64,000 nucleotides of DNA from Nageia nagi (Eukaryota > Pinophyta): positions 106,578,001 to 106,642,000 of the forward strand of contig JBITNC010000001.1 of the NCBI GenBank assembly GCA_050084985.1, given 5' to 3'. The notes beneath the pieces are model-generated. The model did no database searches and was not told where the DNA came from. It saw nothing but the letters and a program-made list of their open reading frames with translations. Made by a program: the position numbers and the translations under genes. The first letter of the stretch is position 1; the number at the start of each line of letters is the position of its first letter. Positions 24,330 to 36,412 of the stretch are shown here, one piece after another.

Positions 24330-24670
24330 TTTCAAATGATTGGGTAGTAGATTTGGGTTGTACTAATCATATGATATTTGAAAGGAATTTAAGTTTGAAA
24401 ACTTTCACAAATATAGGAAGGATGTGGTAGTAATAGGTGATAACTCAATGCTAAAAGTTGAAGGGATTGGAAGCATATTGATGCATGGTAAGGTGAATGA
24501 AGATGTATTTTTTGTGCTTAAGTTAGGAATGAGTCTTTTGTTAGTTATCCAAATTTCAAAAAAGGGATATACCTTTGATTTTAATTCAAACTCTTGGTGT
24601 TTATTGAAAGGGTTTGCCACCTTGATAAAAGGATTGATTAAGAATGACCTTTACATAGTTGATCAAGTGC
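24330..24670 (+). pseudogene. pol: Copia-B aspartic protease
   Basis: The active-site region reads NDWVVDLGCTNHMIFE, so the catalytic Asp is kept but the Ser of DSG is Leu. After a frame change the run 24,424-24,855 has VVVIGDNSMLKVEGIGSI and FVLKLGMSLLLV, the conserved C-terminal half of the copia protease region. Confidence 0.75.
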
Positions 24671-24699
24671 CTACTAAGTTGTGTCTTACCTTGAATGTT

Positions 24700-25565
24700 T
24701 GTTCTAAAGGAAACCTTTGGCATAAATGTTTAGGTGACCTAAACCATAAGAGTATTCAACTCATGAATTATCAAAATCTTATGAAAGGATTGCCTCCTAT
24801 ATCACCAATCATTAGCCTTTATGAAGATTGCATCTTAAGGAAGATGAAAAGGTAAAAATTTGATAAGGACACGAAAACTAGGGCATATCATCCTCTCTAA
24901 TTAATACACTCAAATTTGATGGATCCATTTCAAACTAAGTCACTTAGAGGAGAGTCTTATATCCTTACTTTTAGTTATGATTTTAGTAGGATGACTTTTG
25001 GCTATCTACTAGAGCATAAAGATCAAACTTTTGATATGTTCAAGGAGTTCATAGCCTTAGTTCAAAATCAAACCAATATAAAGATCAAGATGCTAAGATA
25101 AGAAAATGGAGATGAATATGTAAGCAATGAGTTCAATGAATTTTTTTTAAAGTATAATATCAACGATAGTTTACTATACCTTATACTATGTAATAAAATG
25201 GTGTTGTATATAGGAAGAATAGGACTATAATGGAGATGGCTAGATACATGATGGGTAATATTTTTAAGTTTTTATGGGGTGAAGCTATTAGCACTACTAT
25301 ATAAACTTTGAATAGGAGTTACATAAAATTAGTTGAAGGTAAAACTCCATACAAGGCATGGACAGGAAAGAAACATGATATTTCTCATCTAAGGTCTTTA
25401 GATATGAAGCATTTTCTTTCATAATTTTTGATAAAAATAAGAAGTTAGATAGTAAGTTCAAAAATGCATCTTTATGAGATATGATAGTCAACATAGAGGG
25501 TATAGGCTCTACTCTTCTTTAGTAAAAGCAATTTTTGTTTCAAAGGATATTAAGTTTAATGCTTG
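24700..25565 (+). pseudogene. pol: Copia-B integrase
   Basis: GAG-pre-integrase is visible as LWHKCLGDLNHKSIQLMNYQ. The core region reads HSNLMDPFQTKSLRGESYIL (first catalytic Asp position is Asn), LR*ENGDEYVSNEFNEF (second Asp position is Glu) and NGVVYRKNRTI (Glu lost). All three DDE positions are therefore changed. The C-terminal part has YDSQHRGYRLYSS. Several frameshifts. It would have been the integration enzyme. Confidence 0.82.
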
Positions 25566-25789
25566 ATTCCTAATGGCTCTTCTTCAAGTGAAGTCTTTGA
25601 AGACTCTTAAAAGCTTCATAAGTGGTTGGATATATCTTTAGATAATTCATATCATGAATAAAATTATCCAACTCAAAGGATAACTAGAAGCATGATTTTG
25701 AATAAGTCTCTCCTTACTAAAATCAACAATTATAATGAGCCTTCAACCTTTAATAAGAAATATAAACATACTTGTTGGATGGATTCCAT

Positions 25790-26187
25790 GAAGTTGGAAT
25801 ATGATACACTTATGAAAAATAGAACTTAATACCTAGTTTGAGATTCATCCTTAAAGAATGTAATTAGTAATAAGTGAATTTATAATATCAAGTACAATTT
25901 AGAGGGTGAAATTGAAAAATATAAGGTAAAGATGATTGCTAATTAAGGATTTTGCTCAAAAGTATGGAGTTGATTATGGAGAAACTTTGCACCAGTAGAA
26001 AATATGGCTATGGTTAGATTAATAATTTTCTTTACTATAGCTCAAAGTTGGAAGGTACTTCAACTTGATGTAAAGAGCGCATTTCTCAATGGTGACTTAG
26101 ATGTTGAAATCTTCATGAGTCAACCAAAAGGATTTGTTATGCAAATAAATGAGTCCCATGTATGCAAGCTAAATAGTTCTTTGTATA
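25790..26187 (+). pseudogene. pol: Copia-B reverse transcriptase, N-terminal half
   Basis: Visible motifs: KYGVDYGETL, SWKVLQLDVKSAFLNGDLDV (catalytic Asp in LDV), EIFMSQPKGFVMQ and CKLNSSLY, where the frame is cut by the LTR of G3. The remainder lies at 30,994-31,340. Confidence 0.85.
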
Positions 26188-26846
26188 TGTAGACACCTAT
26201 AAATGATTTATTATTTATTTAATAAGTAATATTAAAAATGTCAAGATAGAGTTTATATTACAATGCAATACCATGTGTTATATTAAATTTTATATTATTT
26301 ACCATGATTCATATTTTAAAGTATCTTGAATAGAACAATGATTATATTATTGATATGAGTTAGCTTTCACTCCTTTATATTCCCTTGTAGGTTATAAATA
26401 TAGGAGTTGAAGGTTGATATCCTTATTGGATCTCTCTGATAGGTGGTGGTCCCATACATCATACTTATGGTATCTTTTGATGCTACCTATTGGAAAATCT
26501 ATTTTATTTGAGTTATTATTATATGTTATATCTTACATGTTGTATAATTCTAAAGGTTTTACATCATCCATGTTATAGAGTTCATACATCACCCATGGCA
26601 TGCATCTTGATGATCCAGAGCTATAGACAAAGGAGGTGGTGAATGCTAGTCTACACAATCCATTATCTTCTACATGCTCACCATTGGTTAAATCTATTCG
26701 TCTATATATCTTTATCATATCTTGAGGATTACCTTATCATAATTAGGTGCATAGTTTTATGTATTTAATTGTATATCTAAATGAATGTTATCCTTATATA
26801 TTTATTTTATATTTATATTAATTATTTACATAATTTATTATCTACA
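26188..26846 (+). repeat. G3 5' LTR
   Basis: It starts TGTAGACACCTATAAATGATTT and ends TCTACA. It matches 30,301-30,993 throughout and the inverse of 36,413-37,101 and 43,950-44,684, best in the first 150 bp. After it comes TTCTGGTGAACCATGAATG, the candidate primer site. Confidence 0.85.
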
Positions 26847-27536
26847 TTCTGGTGAACCATGAATGATCCTACAAACCATAGAATTTTTATTTTAGGGTAT
26901 CATTTTTTCTGAGGAGACTTGTATTGGGAACCCTAGGTTTTATTTTATTTTTGGTTGAATTATTTTTTCCCAAATTTAGAAAATTGTATTGCTTGAATTT
27001 TTTTTTTTTTTTAAAATGTCATTTTAGAAAAACCTAGTTTTCTTAGCTCATTTTGTTCAATCTAGTGAAATCTAGCATTAGAAATTTTTTCCAAACCATA
27101 AACAAATATAATTGGAAGATGTTTATAATTTTTTTAGGTCTAAATTTGCATATTTTGATCAATTTTAGGAAAAAATTTGCAAAAAATGTTACATTGAAAA
27201 ATCATAAAAATTGAAACTATTTTGTAACTATTTGGTGGCTTATTTCATAATAAAAACTTGTCAAGAACATATGTCATCATAGTAGGTAATTATTTTAGAT
27301 TAATTTGGACTTATTGCATGCATTTTTATCAAGATTTCTAGAGATTTTCAAGTAAATATTTTTTTGCATAAAAAATTTAGTTTTGAAGGTTATTTTCTTT
27401 AATTTTGAAAGTTCTAGCATCATAAAACTTGTTCCACATCATAGATATACATGCTAGCAATTTATTTGTAATTTTGCATGGTGTAAAAGTGCTTATTTTT
27501 TCATATTTCTTAAAATTTTGTGCAAAGCTCTAGATC

Positions 27537-28082
27537 TTGAATTTTAACATGGATACTACAACTACAAGTGGTTTTCTTGAATATTGGAATATGATAAGTG
27601 ATTTATTTGCACATTCTCTTAAGCAAGACATGCTTAAGGATATGGATGTGGAAAATAACAATAGAAAAAAATCTTATGATGAAATAAGTTTATTAAATTC
27701 ACACTTAACTATTGCAAATGATGATGATGTGCAAAATGATGTATCAATTATAGAAAATCAAGTGGATGATAATGATAGTGATGATGATCATGATGATTAT
27801 ATTGCTGAAATTGATTATGATGCATATTTAAACCTTGAAACTATGGATAAGTTTGAAGTGTATGATATTGCATTTGAAAATTTGACATCTCAAGATCAGC
27901 TCAAAAAAATTAAAAAGCATATAGCAACCAATCCCTATTTGATATTATGCATTTACATTGATCTTGATTTGAATGAAAAATATCATGCATTTATAAGGAA
28001 AAAACTATATACATTATTAGAAGATCCATATGCAAGGACATATTGTATGCAAAAAATTAAGAAAGAGAAAATACAAAAGTAA
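27537..28082 (+). CDS. Unrecognised acidic protein of G3, possibly the N-terminal part of a Gag
   Basis: 181 codons open from an ATG, the longest uninterrupted frame in the window. The middle is strongly acidic (NDSDDDHDDYIAEIDYDAY at roughly residues 79-98) and the C-terminus is lysine-rich (QKIKKEKIQK). No zinc knuckle or known domain. After the TAA at 28,080 the same strand continues with decayed QPKPKIQIQTQPQ-like text and two ten-residue repeats (DVHTIENPK, DAHTIKNPK) leading to GAHVMKFDILS, which resembles the linker found before protease in some plant gypsy polyproteins. Position (700 bp after the 5' LTR) fits a gag gene. Function is not established. Confidence 0.4.
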   Translation: MNFNMDTTTTSGFLEYWNMISDLFAHSLKQDMLKDMDVENNNRKKSYDEISLLNSHLTIANDDDVQNDVSIIENQVDDNDSDDDHDDYIAEIDYDAYLNLETMDKFEVYDIAFENLTSQDQLKKIKKHIATNPYLILCIYIDLDLNEKYHAFIRKKLYTLLEDPYARTYCMQKIKKEKIQK

Positions 28083-28700
28083 TAAAATAGTATTAAACTA
28101 CAACCTAAACCTAAAATTCAAATTCAAACTCAACCTCAATGATCAAAACCAAAACAATATTGGCAAAAAGTAATACCTTAGGAAACCTTGAAACCACAAG
28201 ATGTCCATACCATAGAAAATCCAAAATAGGATGCCCACACTATAAAAAATCCAAAATAGGGTGCCCATGTCATGAAATTTGATATACTATCAAAAGTAGA
28301 AAAAGAAACATATGATTAAAAGAGCATAAGAAACATTTTAGTTCACTTAGACCTAGTTGAGATCTGGTTATTGGAATGCAGAATGAAAAGAGATTGACCT
28401 TTTGAAAAGCATCAATTTAATATTTAACTCCTTAATACATTTTTGAAAATAGGAACATTCAATGTATTTACTCCATTAGTGCAACTTCAAGCTCTTGATA
28501 CTATTGAGAGAGTAGCATCTCAAGGTAAAGAAAATTCAATGGACAATATAAATAAAGAAATGCAATTTCTTATGGGAAAATATGCTGATAATGGTGGTGG
28601 TTCCACCAACCTATACTGTACTTTAGTTTCTAATTGTGCATATCATATAGGATGCATTTTGTATAGGTTACATATCATGAGTCCATCCCTTGTATGTATT
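28083..28700 (+). pseudogene. Decayed downstream coding of G3 with a 30-bp repeat
   Basis: A 30-bp unit with CCA(T/C)A(C/T)(C/T)ATA(G/A)AAAATCCAAAATAG occurs about two and a half times at 28,202-28,290. A short open run at 28,443-28,703 (LQALDTIERVASQGKENSM) has no recognisable domain. Confidence 0.3.
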
Positions 28701-29383
28701 TGATTACTATGGTAAATTTTATCAAGTTTTTTATCCGGTTATCTTTGCATCTTCATCTTTTCAATCATGTTCTATTGGTTCTTATTTTCTCTATTTACAT
28801 CTTTTCATCCTCTTCATCTCATCAAGTATTCTTCTTTCATCAAATATTTTTCTTGTCTATCTCTCATAAAAATTTTCAAATTTGCCATGATAATAAAATG
28901 TCTCATGTATAAGGTAGTCTTGTGTCTAGTTATCACATCCCATATTAGTTACATTTCATAAAAAAATATCAAAAAATAAAATAAATAAACAAAATTAGAA
29001 CAAAATGGATTTTGTAATCTGAGTTAGGGGAAGAATTAGTTTCAACTAGGGGCCATATAATTTTTAAATGGGGGCAATTTTTTAGTTTCAGATGGGGTAA
29101 AAATTTAGAGTTTAGAATCAACAACAATTCAAAATTGCCCATTTTAGGGGCACAAAGGTAAGTAGAAGTATAATATATCATCTCAAACATAACTTTAATT
29201 ATGTTATGGCATGTTATGATTCTTATCATCATATTATGCTTACCATCTAGAAGACTAGTTTGAATAATTCTTTGAAAATTAGATCTCTCATAGTGTGTTA
29301 AAAATTATCTTCAAGGTGTTAGCACCATAAATTATTTATGAAATTCAATGCAAAATTTATTGTTATTGAAAAATTAAGAACAG
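28701..29383. other. Non-coding interior of G3
   Basis: AT-rich, with a CT-rich stretch near 28,790-28,880. No coding support. Confidence 0.45.
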
Positions 29384-29831
29384 TATTTCTCTAAATATCT
29401 AATATAAAATATAAACATTGTATATGTTATTCTTATGATTGTTTTTTCAAATAAAATGTATGTTTTACTAATAAAATTCAAAATTTTTAGACCACTATTT
29501 CTCTAAATATTTGGTATGAAAAGTGAACATTACATATGTTATTCTTATTATTGATTTTTCAAAAGGAATGCATGTTTTACTATTAAAATCTAAATTTTTA
29601 ATACCACTATTACTTTAAAAATATGGTATAAAAAGTGAATATTGCATATGTTGTTCTTACGACTGTTGTTTCAAATAAAGTGCATGTTTTACTAATAAAA
29701 TATAAAAATTAAAGACCATTGTATCTCTAAAAAGTTTGGCGTAATATAGAATCATTACATATGTTTATCTCATGATTATGTTTCATAATAATATATGTTG
29801 TACTAATGATAGTAAAACATTTTAGGCCATG
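29384..29831 (+). repeat. Four tandem copies of a 112-bp unit in G3
   Basis: Units begin at 29,384, 29,496, 29,608 and about 29,720. Each carries TATTTCTCTAAATAT, then a word like ACATATGTTATTCTTATGA and then TGTTTTACTAATAAAAT. They are diverged but in register. The array lies in the 3' untranslated part, 470 bp before the 3' LTR. Confidence 0.85.
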
Positions 29832-30284
29832 AAAACCCCATGAGAATAATGTATTCATAATTGCATGTCAAAGTGATAAAAAGAAAATGGAAAGCTTGGG
29901 GCATATTGAAATACCTCATTAGCTAAATGATTTTAGACTATATATTACAATAACATTAGTCTAAAAAGGAAATATTATATTTATTTCATCTTTGATTCTT
30001 TTAAATTGAAAAGCATTATCATGAGTGTGATCTATGTGGATATTATTTATTTTATTTTCATAGATTATCTTAGAGATTAGGACCTCCATGGTACCTAAAA
30101 TTTTTCTCCATGTAAAGGATAACATTTTGGTCTATAGAGTAAGAGGCCATTCTATACTAAAAGGAGACAAATGAGATATCATATTTAACATATGAATCTT
30201 AAAAGAGAAGTTTGTTTCAACATTGAAAACTTTTCACTTTTTAGAATTCTTTGGATTATGCAATTTTAATGCTTTTTATTCCAT

Positions 30285-30300
30285 ATCCAAAGAGGAAAAA
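30285..30300 (+). other. G3 polypurine tract
   Basis: CCAAAGAGGAAAAA directly before the 3' LTR. The same tract (CCAAAGAGGGGGAAAA on the minus strand) precedes the 3' LTR of G2, and the preceding 80 bp also match. Confidence 0.8.
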
Positions 30301-30993
30301 TGTAAATGCCTAAAAATGATTTATTATTTATTTAATAAATCATATTTTAGATATCTTTAATAGTGTTAAAAGCAATATTACAAATGCTAAGATAAAGTTG
30401 ATATTACAGTGCAATACCATGTGTTATATTAAATACTATATTATTTACCATGGTTCATATTTTAAAGTATCTTGAATATAACAATGATTATATTATTACT
30501 ATAAGTTAACTTTCACTCCTTTATATTTCCTTTTAGGTTTTAAATATAGTAAGTAGAGGTTGACATCCCTATTGTATCTCTCTCGATAGTTGGTTTTCCC
30601 ATACATCATACTTATGGTGTCTTTTGATGCCACCTACTGGGAGATTTGTTTGCTCTGAGCTATTATTATATGCTATATATTATGTGTTATATATAATTCT
30701 ATAGGTTTTATAGTATCCATATCATAGAGTTCATACTCTACCCACAACATGCATCTTCATGATTCAAAGTTATTAAAAAAAGAGGCAATGAATGCTAGTC
30801 TACATGATCCATTATCTTTTGCATGCTCACCGTTGGTCTGATCCAGTCCTCTGTATATCTTTTTCATATCTTGAGTATTACCTTATCATAATAAGGTGCA
30901 TACTTTCATATATTTAATTTTATATCTAAATTAGTTTTATCTTGGTAGATTTATTTTATTTTTATATTAATTATTTACATAATTTATTTTATA
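30301..30993 (+). repeat. G3 3' LTR
   Basis: It starts TGTAAATGCCTAAAAATG and ends about TTATTTTATA, matching 26,188-26,846 with indels (including extra sequence near 30,350). The exact right end is uncertain by a few bases because the terminal CA is lost. Confidence 0.83.
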
Positions 30994-31340
30994 TTGTATG
31001 TACTTAAGCAAGAATTAAGATCATGGTACAAAAAGATTTTAGGGTATTTTGAGACTCTTGGATTCTCCAAATGTTATTCATATTTAGATCTTTATGTGCT
31101 AAATCAATAAAAAGACTTGGTATTAATTCTTCTCTATGTGGATGATCTTTTTATCATGGAGAATAATATGGTGATCATAAATGAGTGCATAACCAAACTT
31201 AAGGTAGAATATGAGATGATTGATCTTGGTCTCTTTCACTATTACCTTGGTATACAAGTATATCAATGTAATGATTGTACCTAACTTAATTAGTCCAAAT
31301 ATGTCTTTAATATTTTTCAAAATTTTGGAATGGAAGAGTT
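30994..31340 (+). pseudogene. pol: Copia-B reverse transcriptase, C-terminal half
   Basis: The RT frame continues with LYVLKQELRSWYKKILGYFE, then intact YVDD in LLYVDDLFIMENN (31,135-31,146), FHYYLGIQVYQCND and SKYVFNIF. Only two stops in the region. Confidence 0.87.
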
Positions 31341-31349
31341 TAAGCTTGT

Positions 31350-32050
31350 GGCACTCTTAGTTGGAAGATGTGATAAAGTACATGAAGATTATTAGTAGTT
31401 TTATTTATTTCACTATCTCTTGGCCAGATATTGCCTATGTAATGAGTATGATGATAAGGTTTATGCACATGCCTTATGTTTATTATCTTCATGATACTAA
31501 GAATATTTTAAGGTATATTATAGGCACAAAGTATCTTTCCCTCAAGTTTGCCTAGTTGCCTTCTTTTGTTCTCTTAGGGTTCTTTAATTATGACTATGGG
31601 GTTGAAAAAGATGATTGGAAATCCACTTTTACTTATTTATTTAATATTGGATTAGGTATTATTTCTTAGTATTCCAAGAAGAAGCATATATTCACTTTGT
31701 CCACCACATAAATAGAATATAGAGCTATGATTATTGCAACCCAAGAAGCAATTTGGTTTTGGTATTTTCTAAAATAAATTGGGTATGAGTAGGTTGGCCC
31801 ATCTTTGATATCTTTAGATAATCAGTCTACCATTGCTTTGGCCAAAATGCTATTTTCCATCAGAGAAAAAAACATGTTAAAATACAAGCACATTTAATTA
31901 GGGAGAAAGTTTTAGATGGCATCTTACAACATTATATTTTTCATAAAATTAAAACTCTGCTAATTTATTCTCTAAGCCCCTTTCAAATACTCAATTTTGC
32001 AAGCTTTAACGATCTCTCGGGCTAGTGAAGTTTTCCTTAAGGGGGAGTGG
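31350..32050 (+). pseudogene. pol: Copia-B RNase H and pol C-terminus
   Basis: FTISWPDIAYVMSMMIRFMH (consensus .TRPDI.Y.V...SRFM) is followed by ILRYIIGTKYLSLKF, NYDYGVEKDDWKSTFTYLFN, TQEAIWFWYFLK and FSKPLSNTQFCKL-like sequence, in copia order. The DD/E residues are partly kept. Ends just before the conserved 3' non-coding part. Confidence 0.83.
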
Positions 32051-32854
32051 ATTTTGAATTCTTATTGAAGTCATTTTTTTGTGATGATAACTTCACCCAT
32101 ACGAGAGTATTTTGGTTGTATAATGTTGATCTTTATGTATATTTTTATTTTTTAGTTCTCCTTATGTGAGTAACTAGTATGTGCGTGTTGGCATTATTTA
32201 ATTATCCACATGATATTAACTTGTTTATATACCTATTGCAATATTTAGTTTTCCATATGTGAGGAACTAATATATGCATGTTGGCATTGTTTAGCTATCC
32301 ATGTGTGAGGAACTAGTATGTGCATGATTTGATGTATATCCTATTTTTTGATAATAATGATCAACACATGTGTTTCTTATACAACATCTGACTATGAGTT
32401 TATTTGGCATATTTTTGATGAATTATAGTGCACCATTCGATTATTTATTGGATGTAATTATTTGATTCATTTATATTATATTTATATGAATGTATGATGT
32501 AGTAACTAATTTGTGTATGAGTTGCTTCTAGCTTACAAGTTTTTTCTTTAGATTGCAGGTTATTTACTTCGAGTATGTAGGCTCATGGATGCTCATCATG
32601 TAAAATTTTTATTGAATAATACTTCTTGTACATTGAAACCATTTATGATTGATGGTTATTATATTGGAAACCATTTACTAAAATAATTAAGTAGTTAAGC
32701 CTTATCTAGGATCTATTACTTCTCAATATGTAAAGTTCTTATCTCTAATTACATATCTATAATGGAGGAGAACTCTCTTATTGTCCCTATATTTATATCT
32801 ATATATATATATATATATTCTCTACTCTCTACCTAATATTGTATTAAGGGGGAG
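32051..32854 (+). other. Conserved 3' non-coding part of copia-B, with local repeat and polypurine tract
   Basis: It contains a recurring word (CATGTGTGAGGAACTAGTATGTGCATG) about three times at 32,163-32,330 and the GTAGGCTCATGGATGCTCA word shared with copia-A and copia-C. It ends in AAGGGGGAG at 32,846-32,854. Confidence 0.65.
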
Positions 32855-33360
32855 TGTTAGAATTTCTAATGCATTATTATTTGGTATCTAAAATGTAACT
32901 CACTTACTTAATTCATCTAAATACTTAAAAAGTATTTATAAATATATTTTAGTATTTAAGGAATTAAATAAGTGAAACTTGATCATTATTATCTCATGTA
33001 AACCTTGGGTAAAAATATGAGTTAATATGGGGTTCTCTCCTATAAATAGAGGGCTTGGCCTTATTGTTACACACTTGAATAGAGAAAAGTTATGCTCATA
33101 TTTTGTAGGTTGATAGGATGAGAGAAAGGTTGTAATTATTGTAAGAATTATATTTAAGAAGTAAATATCTTGAGTTAAAGTGCAGTACTCTCACCTTGAG
33201 ATGAACCGCTAAACTTTCTAGTGTCACCTTGTGAATGTGATTGTGTTTGTGTTGTTACAATGTGAGTTTAATTATGGTTAAGAAGAGGATACTTCAAGGT
33301 TGATCTTCATAATAGGAGCCTTCTCTTCTTTCAACATAGGTTCAAATTTGGTATTCATCA
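32855..33360 (+). repeat. Copia-B 3' LTR
   Basis: It starts TGTTAGAATTTCTAATGC right after the polypurine tract, carries CCTATAAATAGAGGGC near 33,040, and ends ...TATTCATCA like copia-A. It is only partly similar to the copia-A LTR, so this is a distinct subfamily. Confidence 0.8.
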
Positions 33361-33598
33361 AGGTTAAGTCTAATAGCTAGTTCATATTAGTATTTATTGC
33401 TTGTTTTATTATGTACTATAGTTATTATATATTAATTTTCTCATGTTCCTATAATGGTCACATCATTTGTTTATTTTTCATTGCATAATATTAGTTATTA
33501 TATTTATTTAATTTGAATGATATTTAGTAAGATACTTATAGATACATATTTTTTTGATAATGTGTTAATTTATTATATATACACTATAAAATATTGAA
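33361..33598. other. No feature seen
   Basis: AT-rich spacer between copia-B and the G5 RT relic. Confidence 0.45.
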
Positions 33599-35560
33599 TA
33601 AGGTAGATTCCAAAAATAGATGCCTTCTCCTTAGAATCGATAATTTATTTGATCAATTTTGAGGTGAAACTATATTCTTTGAATTTGACCTTAAGTCAAT
33701 GTACCATAAACTACAAATCAAGGAAAATGACATGTACAAGATTGTTTTTAAAATGATGTACACTCATAAAAAAATTTAATGTTATCTTTTATACTGATAA
33801 ATATATTTACAACCTTTATCAACCTAATGAATAATATGTTCAAAAAATACTTGGATTGGTTCACCTTTATATTTCTTAATGATGTATCGGTCTTCCTTTA
33901 GTATATAGAGGAGCATAATCACCACTTATTACTTATAATAAATAAATTACAAGAAAATAGGTTATACTATAATTTATCCAAGCACAAATTCTATGTACCA
34001 TAAATCTAGCGTCAAATGCACATAGTAATATAGAATGAATAATCATTGATCCTGAGAAAATAAAAGTAATTTTAGATTGTCCTAATCATAAAATTATAAG
34101 ATATATTTACATATTATCTAAATATTATATAATGTTTATGGAGAAATTTTATAAGATAAACTAACCCATAATATCTTCACAATGGAAGCAAAATAGGTTT
34201 ATATGGTTTAAGGGATATGATCAAAAGGTTGTTATGATGTTGAAAGAGAAAATAATAAATATACCTTTCTTAAAGCTCCCTAAACAACTTGGATAATTCA
34301 AAGTATGCATTAAAGAATGTTTAGAAGTAACTGGTGGGGTTTTGATTCAAGATGGAGTTATAGTGACATACAAATCATCAATGTTAAATGAAATAATTTT
34401 TTAAATCCTATTCATGATCTTGAGTTGGTGGTAATGGTAAATACATTGAAAATGTGATGGCATTACCTTATAGGAATACCCTTCAATATTTGGACTAATC
34501 ATTATAATCTTAAATATCTTTTCACCCAACCTATGCTAAATGTGTCACAAAGATTATGGATGAAATTCCTCACCAAGCATGATTTTGGGGTAGACTATAT
34601 AAAGGGTATAAAAAATAGGGAACATGATGTCTTGATGGTGTAAATATTTATGTGCTCTATTATAAGATTAATTTAAATTAGTAGATATATTCTAGAATAA
34701 TAAAAAAAATATATATATCCCTAATGGTTAATTAATTATAAAATTTTATAAAACCTTAATTACCCATCCCCAAAAATTTCTATTAAAGAGGATGAAATCA
34801 TGTATTTTAAGGATTTAGCAATAATACCTTATACAAAAGTATTATGAAAAATGATGCTAAATTAATCATATGAAACACTTTATTTTGTATATCTTTATAT
34901 ATCTAAAATAAAATAAGTCTTTTAAAGAACATACTTTTGGATAGGAATGAAGGAGACATAACTATCTATGAGGTTAGAGGTCTCAAGTTTTAGATGGTGA
35001 AATATAAGCATTGATACCACACTATATGATTATATCTCCAAAACATCCCAACTCAAAATTTTTAAGTAATATGAATAAATTTCATCATTATATTGGCAAA
35101 ACAAGGTTTCAATATGATTCCATTATGATAGTAATAGATAAAAATATAAACATAGCACACCTTATTCTAAGGAACATCATAAATGATGCATTCATAATTA
35201 CCCATAAACTTATCCAAGAGGTTGAAAAATTACATAGATTTATCAAAAAGGTTATTTATGATATTGATTCTTAATTTACCTCTAATTTTTGGTAAACTTT
35301 AGATCATATCTTTGGAACATAACTAAATATTAGTTCTTCATACCATCTTAAAATAGACAGTCAAGTAAAAAGAGTGAATCACATTAGAAATGATATGTTT
35401 GTAAAGTATTGCATGGACCAATAATCAAAGTGGGATGGATTCTTCCATTTTATTAAGTATGATACTTAGTGCATATATATGACAAAAAAAATATGTTATA
35501 ATATTGGTTATGTGGTTACCTTTAATAAAATAAAAAGAAATAAATCCTTTGATTCATAGG
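33599..35560 (+). pseudogene. pol: G5: Ty3/gypsy RT, RNase H and integrase relic
   Basis: RT is seen as NRCLLLRIDNLFDQF and FDLKSMYHKLQIKENDMYKI; the YxDD site reads FIFLNDVSVFL (first Asp is Asn). RNase H follows: GGVLIQDGVIVTYKSSML, NHYNLKYLFTQPMLN, RLWMKFLTKHDFGVDYIKG. The integrase core at about 35,100-35,500 reads DSIMIVIDKNINIAHLI (first Asp), VIYDIDS*FTSNFW (second Asp) and SSYHLKIDSQVKRVNH, where the Glu of QTE is Lys. The order RT-RH-IN is that of gypsy. No zinc finger, gag or LTR could be attached. Frames shift many times. Confidence 0.87.
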
Positions 35561-36412
35561 GAAAAAGTAGTTATATTTTGTTACCCACCTTCCTATTGAA
35601 ATTTTAAATACTAAAAAGACTCATTAAATACTTAAATAATGATAAATATAATGTAAATATGCATGTAAATTTACCAACAACCTAGTCAGATATCCAAATA
35701 AACTACTAGGAAGGCAATGTTGGCCATATTTAGGAGATCATAAAATGTTAAAACAAGTTTCATGTTATTACTTTTCTTATCACTAAAAAAACTATAAAAT
35801 GAAGTTTCAAGCTCAAAACATAACTTGTGAAGCTAACATGGAGGAAAAAGGTAGAAATCCATACAACTTATAAATAAAATGGAACTAGGTTTGGATTTTG
35901 GAACTAGGGTTTGGATTTCTACCTTATGCCTTTGTACACTAGCCACATTGAATACTATTGGTGCAATTGGTCGATGTAGTTTCACTCTTATAATTTAATA
36001 AGGATGTGATAAGGGGATTCATAATTATTAGATGAAGCAACATGTTTAATACTACTTCATTTCATTGGTAATTCTAGAATTCTATGATAAAGTTCACTCT
36101 AAATAATCTTAGTGATGTCTCTCTTCCTCGCACAAGGATACAAGACTATAAAGATAATAAATAAAGACCTCTATCTCTAGATTTATAAAAAATAGTAAGG
36201 TTTGATATAAGGAGCAACTAAAAGAAAGGATTGTGGGAGAAAGTGCTAGGGTTTAAGGATACTCTTAAAGGAAGCAAACTATGTTGTAATGTTCTTAAAT
36301 TTTTTTTGATAATTTTTCCCAAATAAATAAATAAATAAGGAGATTTCCTTTAGTATTAAAAAAATTTCTTACATTAAATTTTTTTTAAATGATTATAATA
36401 GAAAAGGGATCT
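35561..36412. other. No gene seen
   Basis: AT-rich flank between G5 and G2. A 20-bp direct repeat with GGTTTGGATT(T/T)(T/C) occurs near 35,888-35,925. Nothing else is supported. Confidence 0.4.

Larger units (their letters stand above)
26188..30993 (+). mobile_element. G3, LTR element without pol nested in copia-B
   Basis: LTRs at 26,188-26,846 and 30,301-30,993 enclose 3.45 kb. A primer-site-like TGGTGAACC follows the 5' LTR and a polypurine tract (AAAGAGGAAAAA) precedes the 3' LTR. The host RT motif SLY|xLKQ is split exactly here, with TGTAT seen on both sides (26,182-26,186 and 30,995-30,999), a plausible 5-bp target duplication. No RT or integrase was found inside, so it is non-autonomous. 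The LTRs belong to the same family as those of G2. Confidence 0.85.
23395..33360 (+). mobile_element. Copia-B, 5'-truncated copia element split by nested element G3
   Basis: Gag, protease, integrase and the first half of RT lie at 23,395-26,187. The frame resumes inside the same RT motif at 30,994 after the G3 insertion and runs through RNase H, a conserved 3' non-coding part, the polypurine tract and the 3' LTR at 32,855-33,360. The protein sequence is the same family as copia-A. The 5' LTR was not found. Confidence 0.88.
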
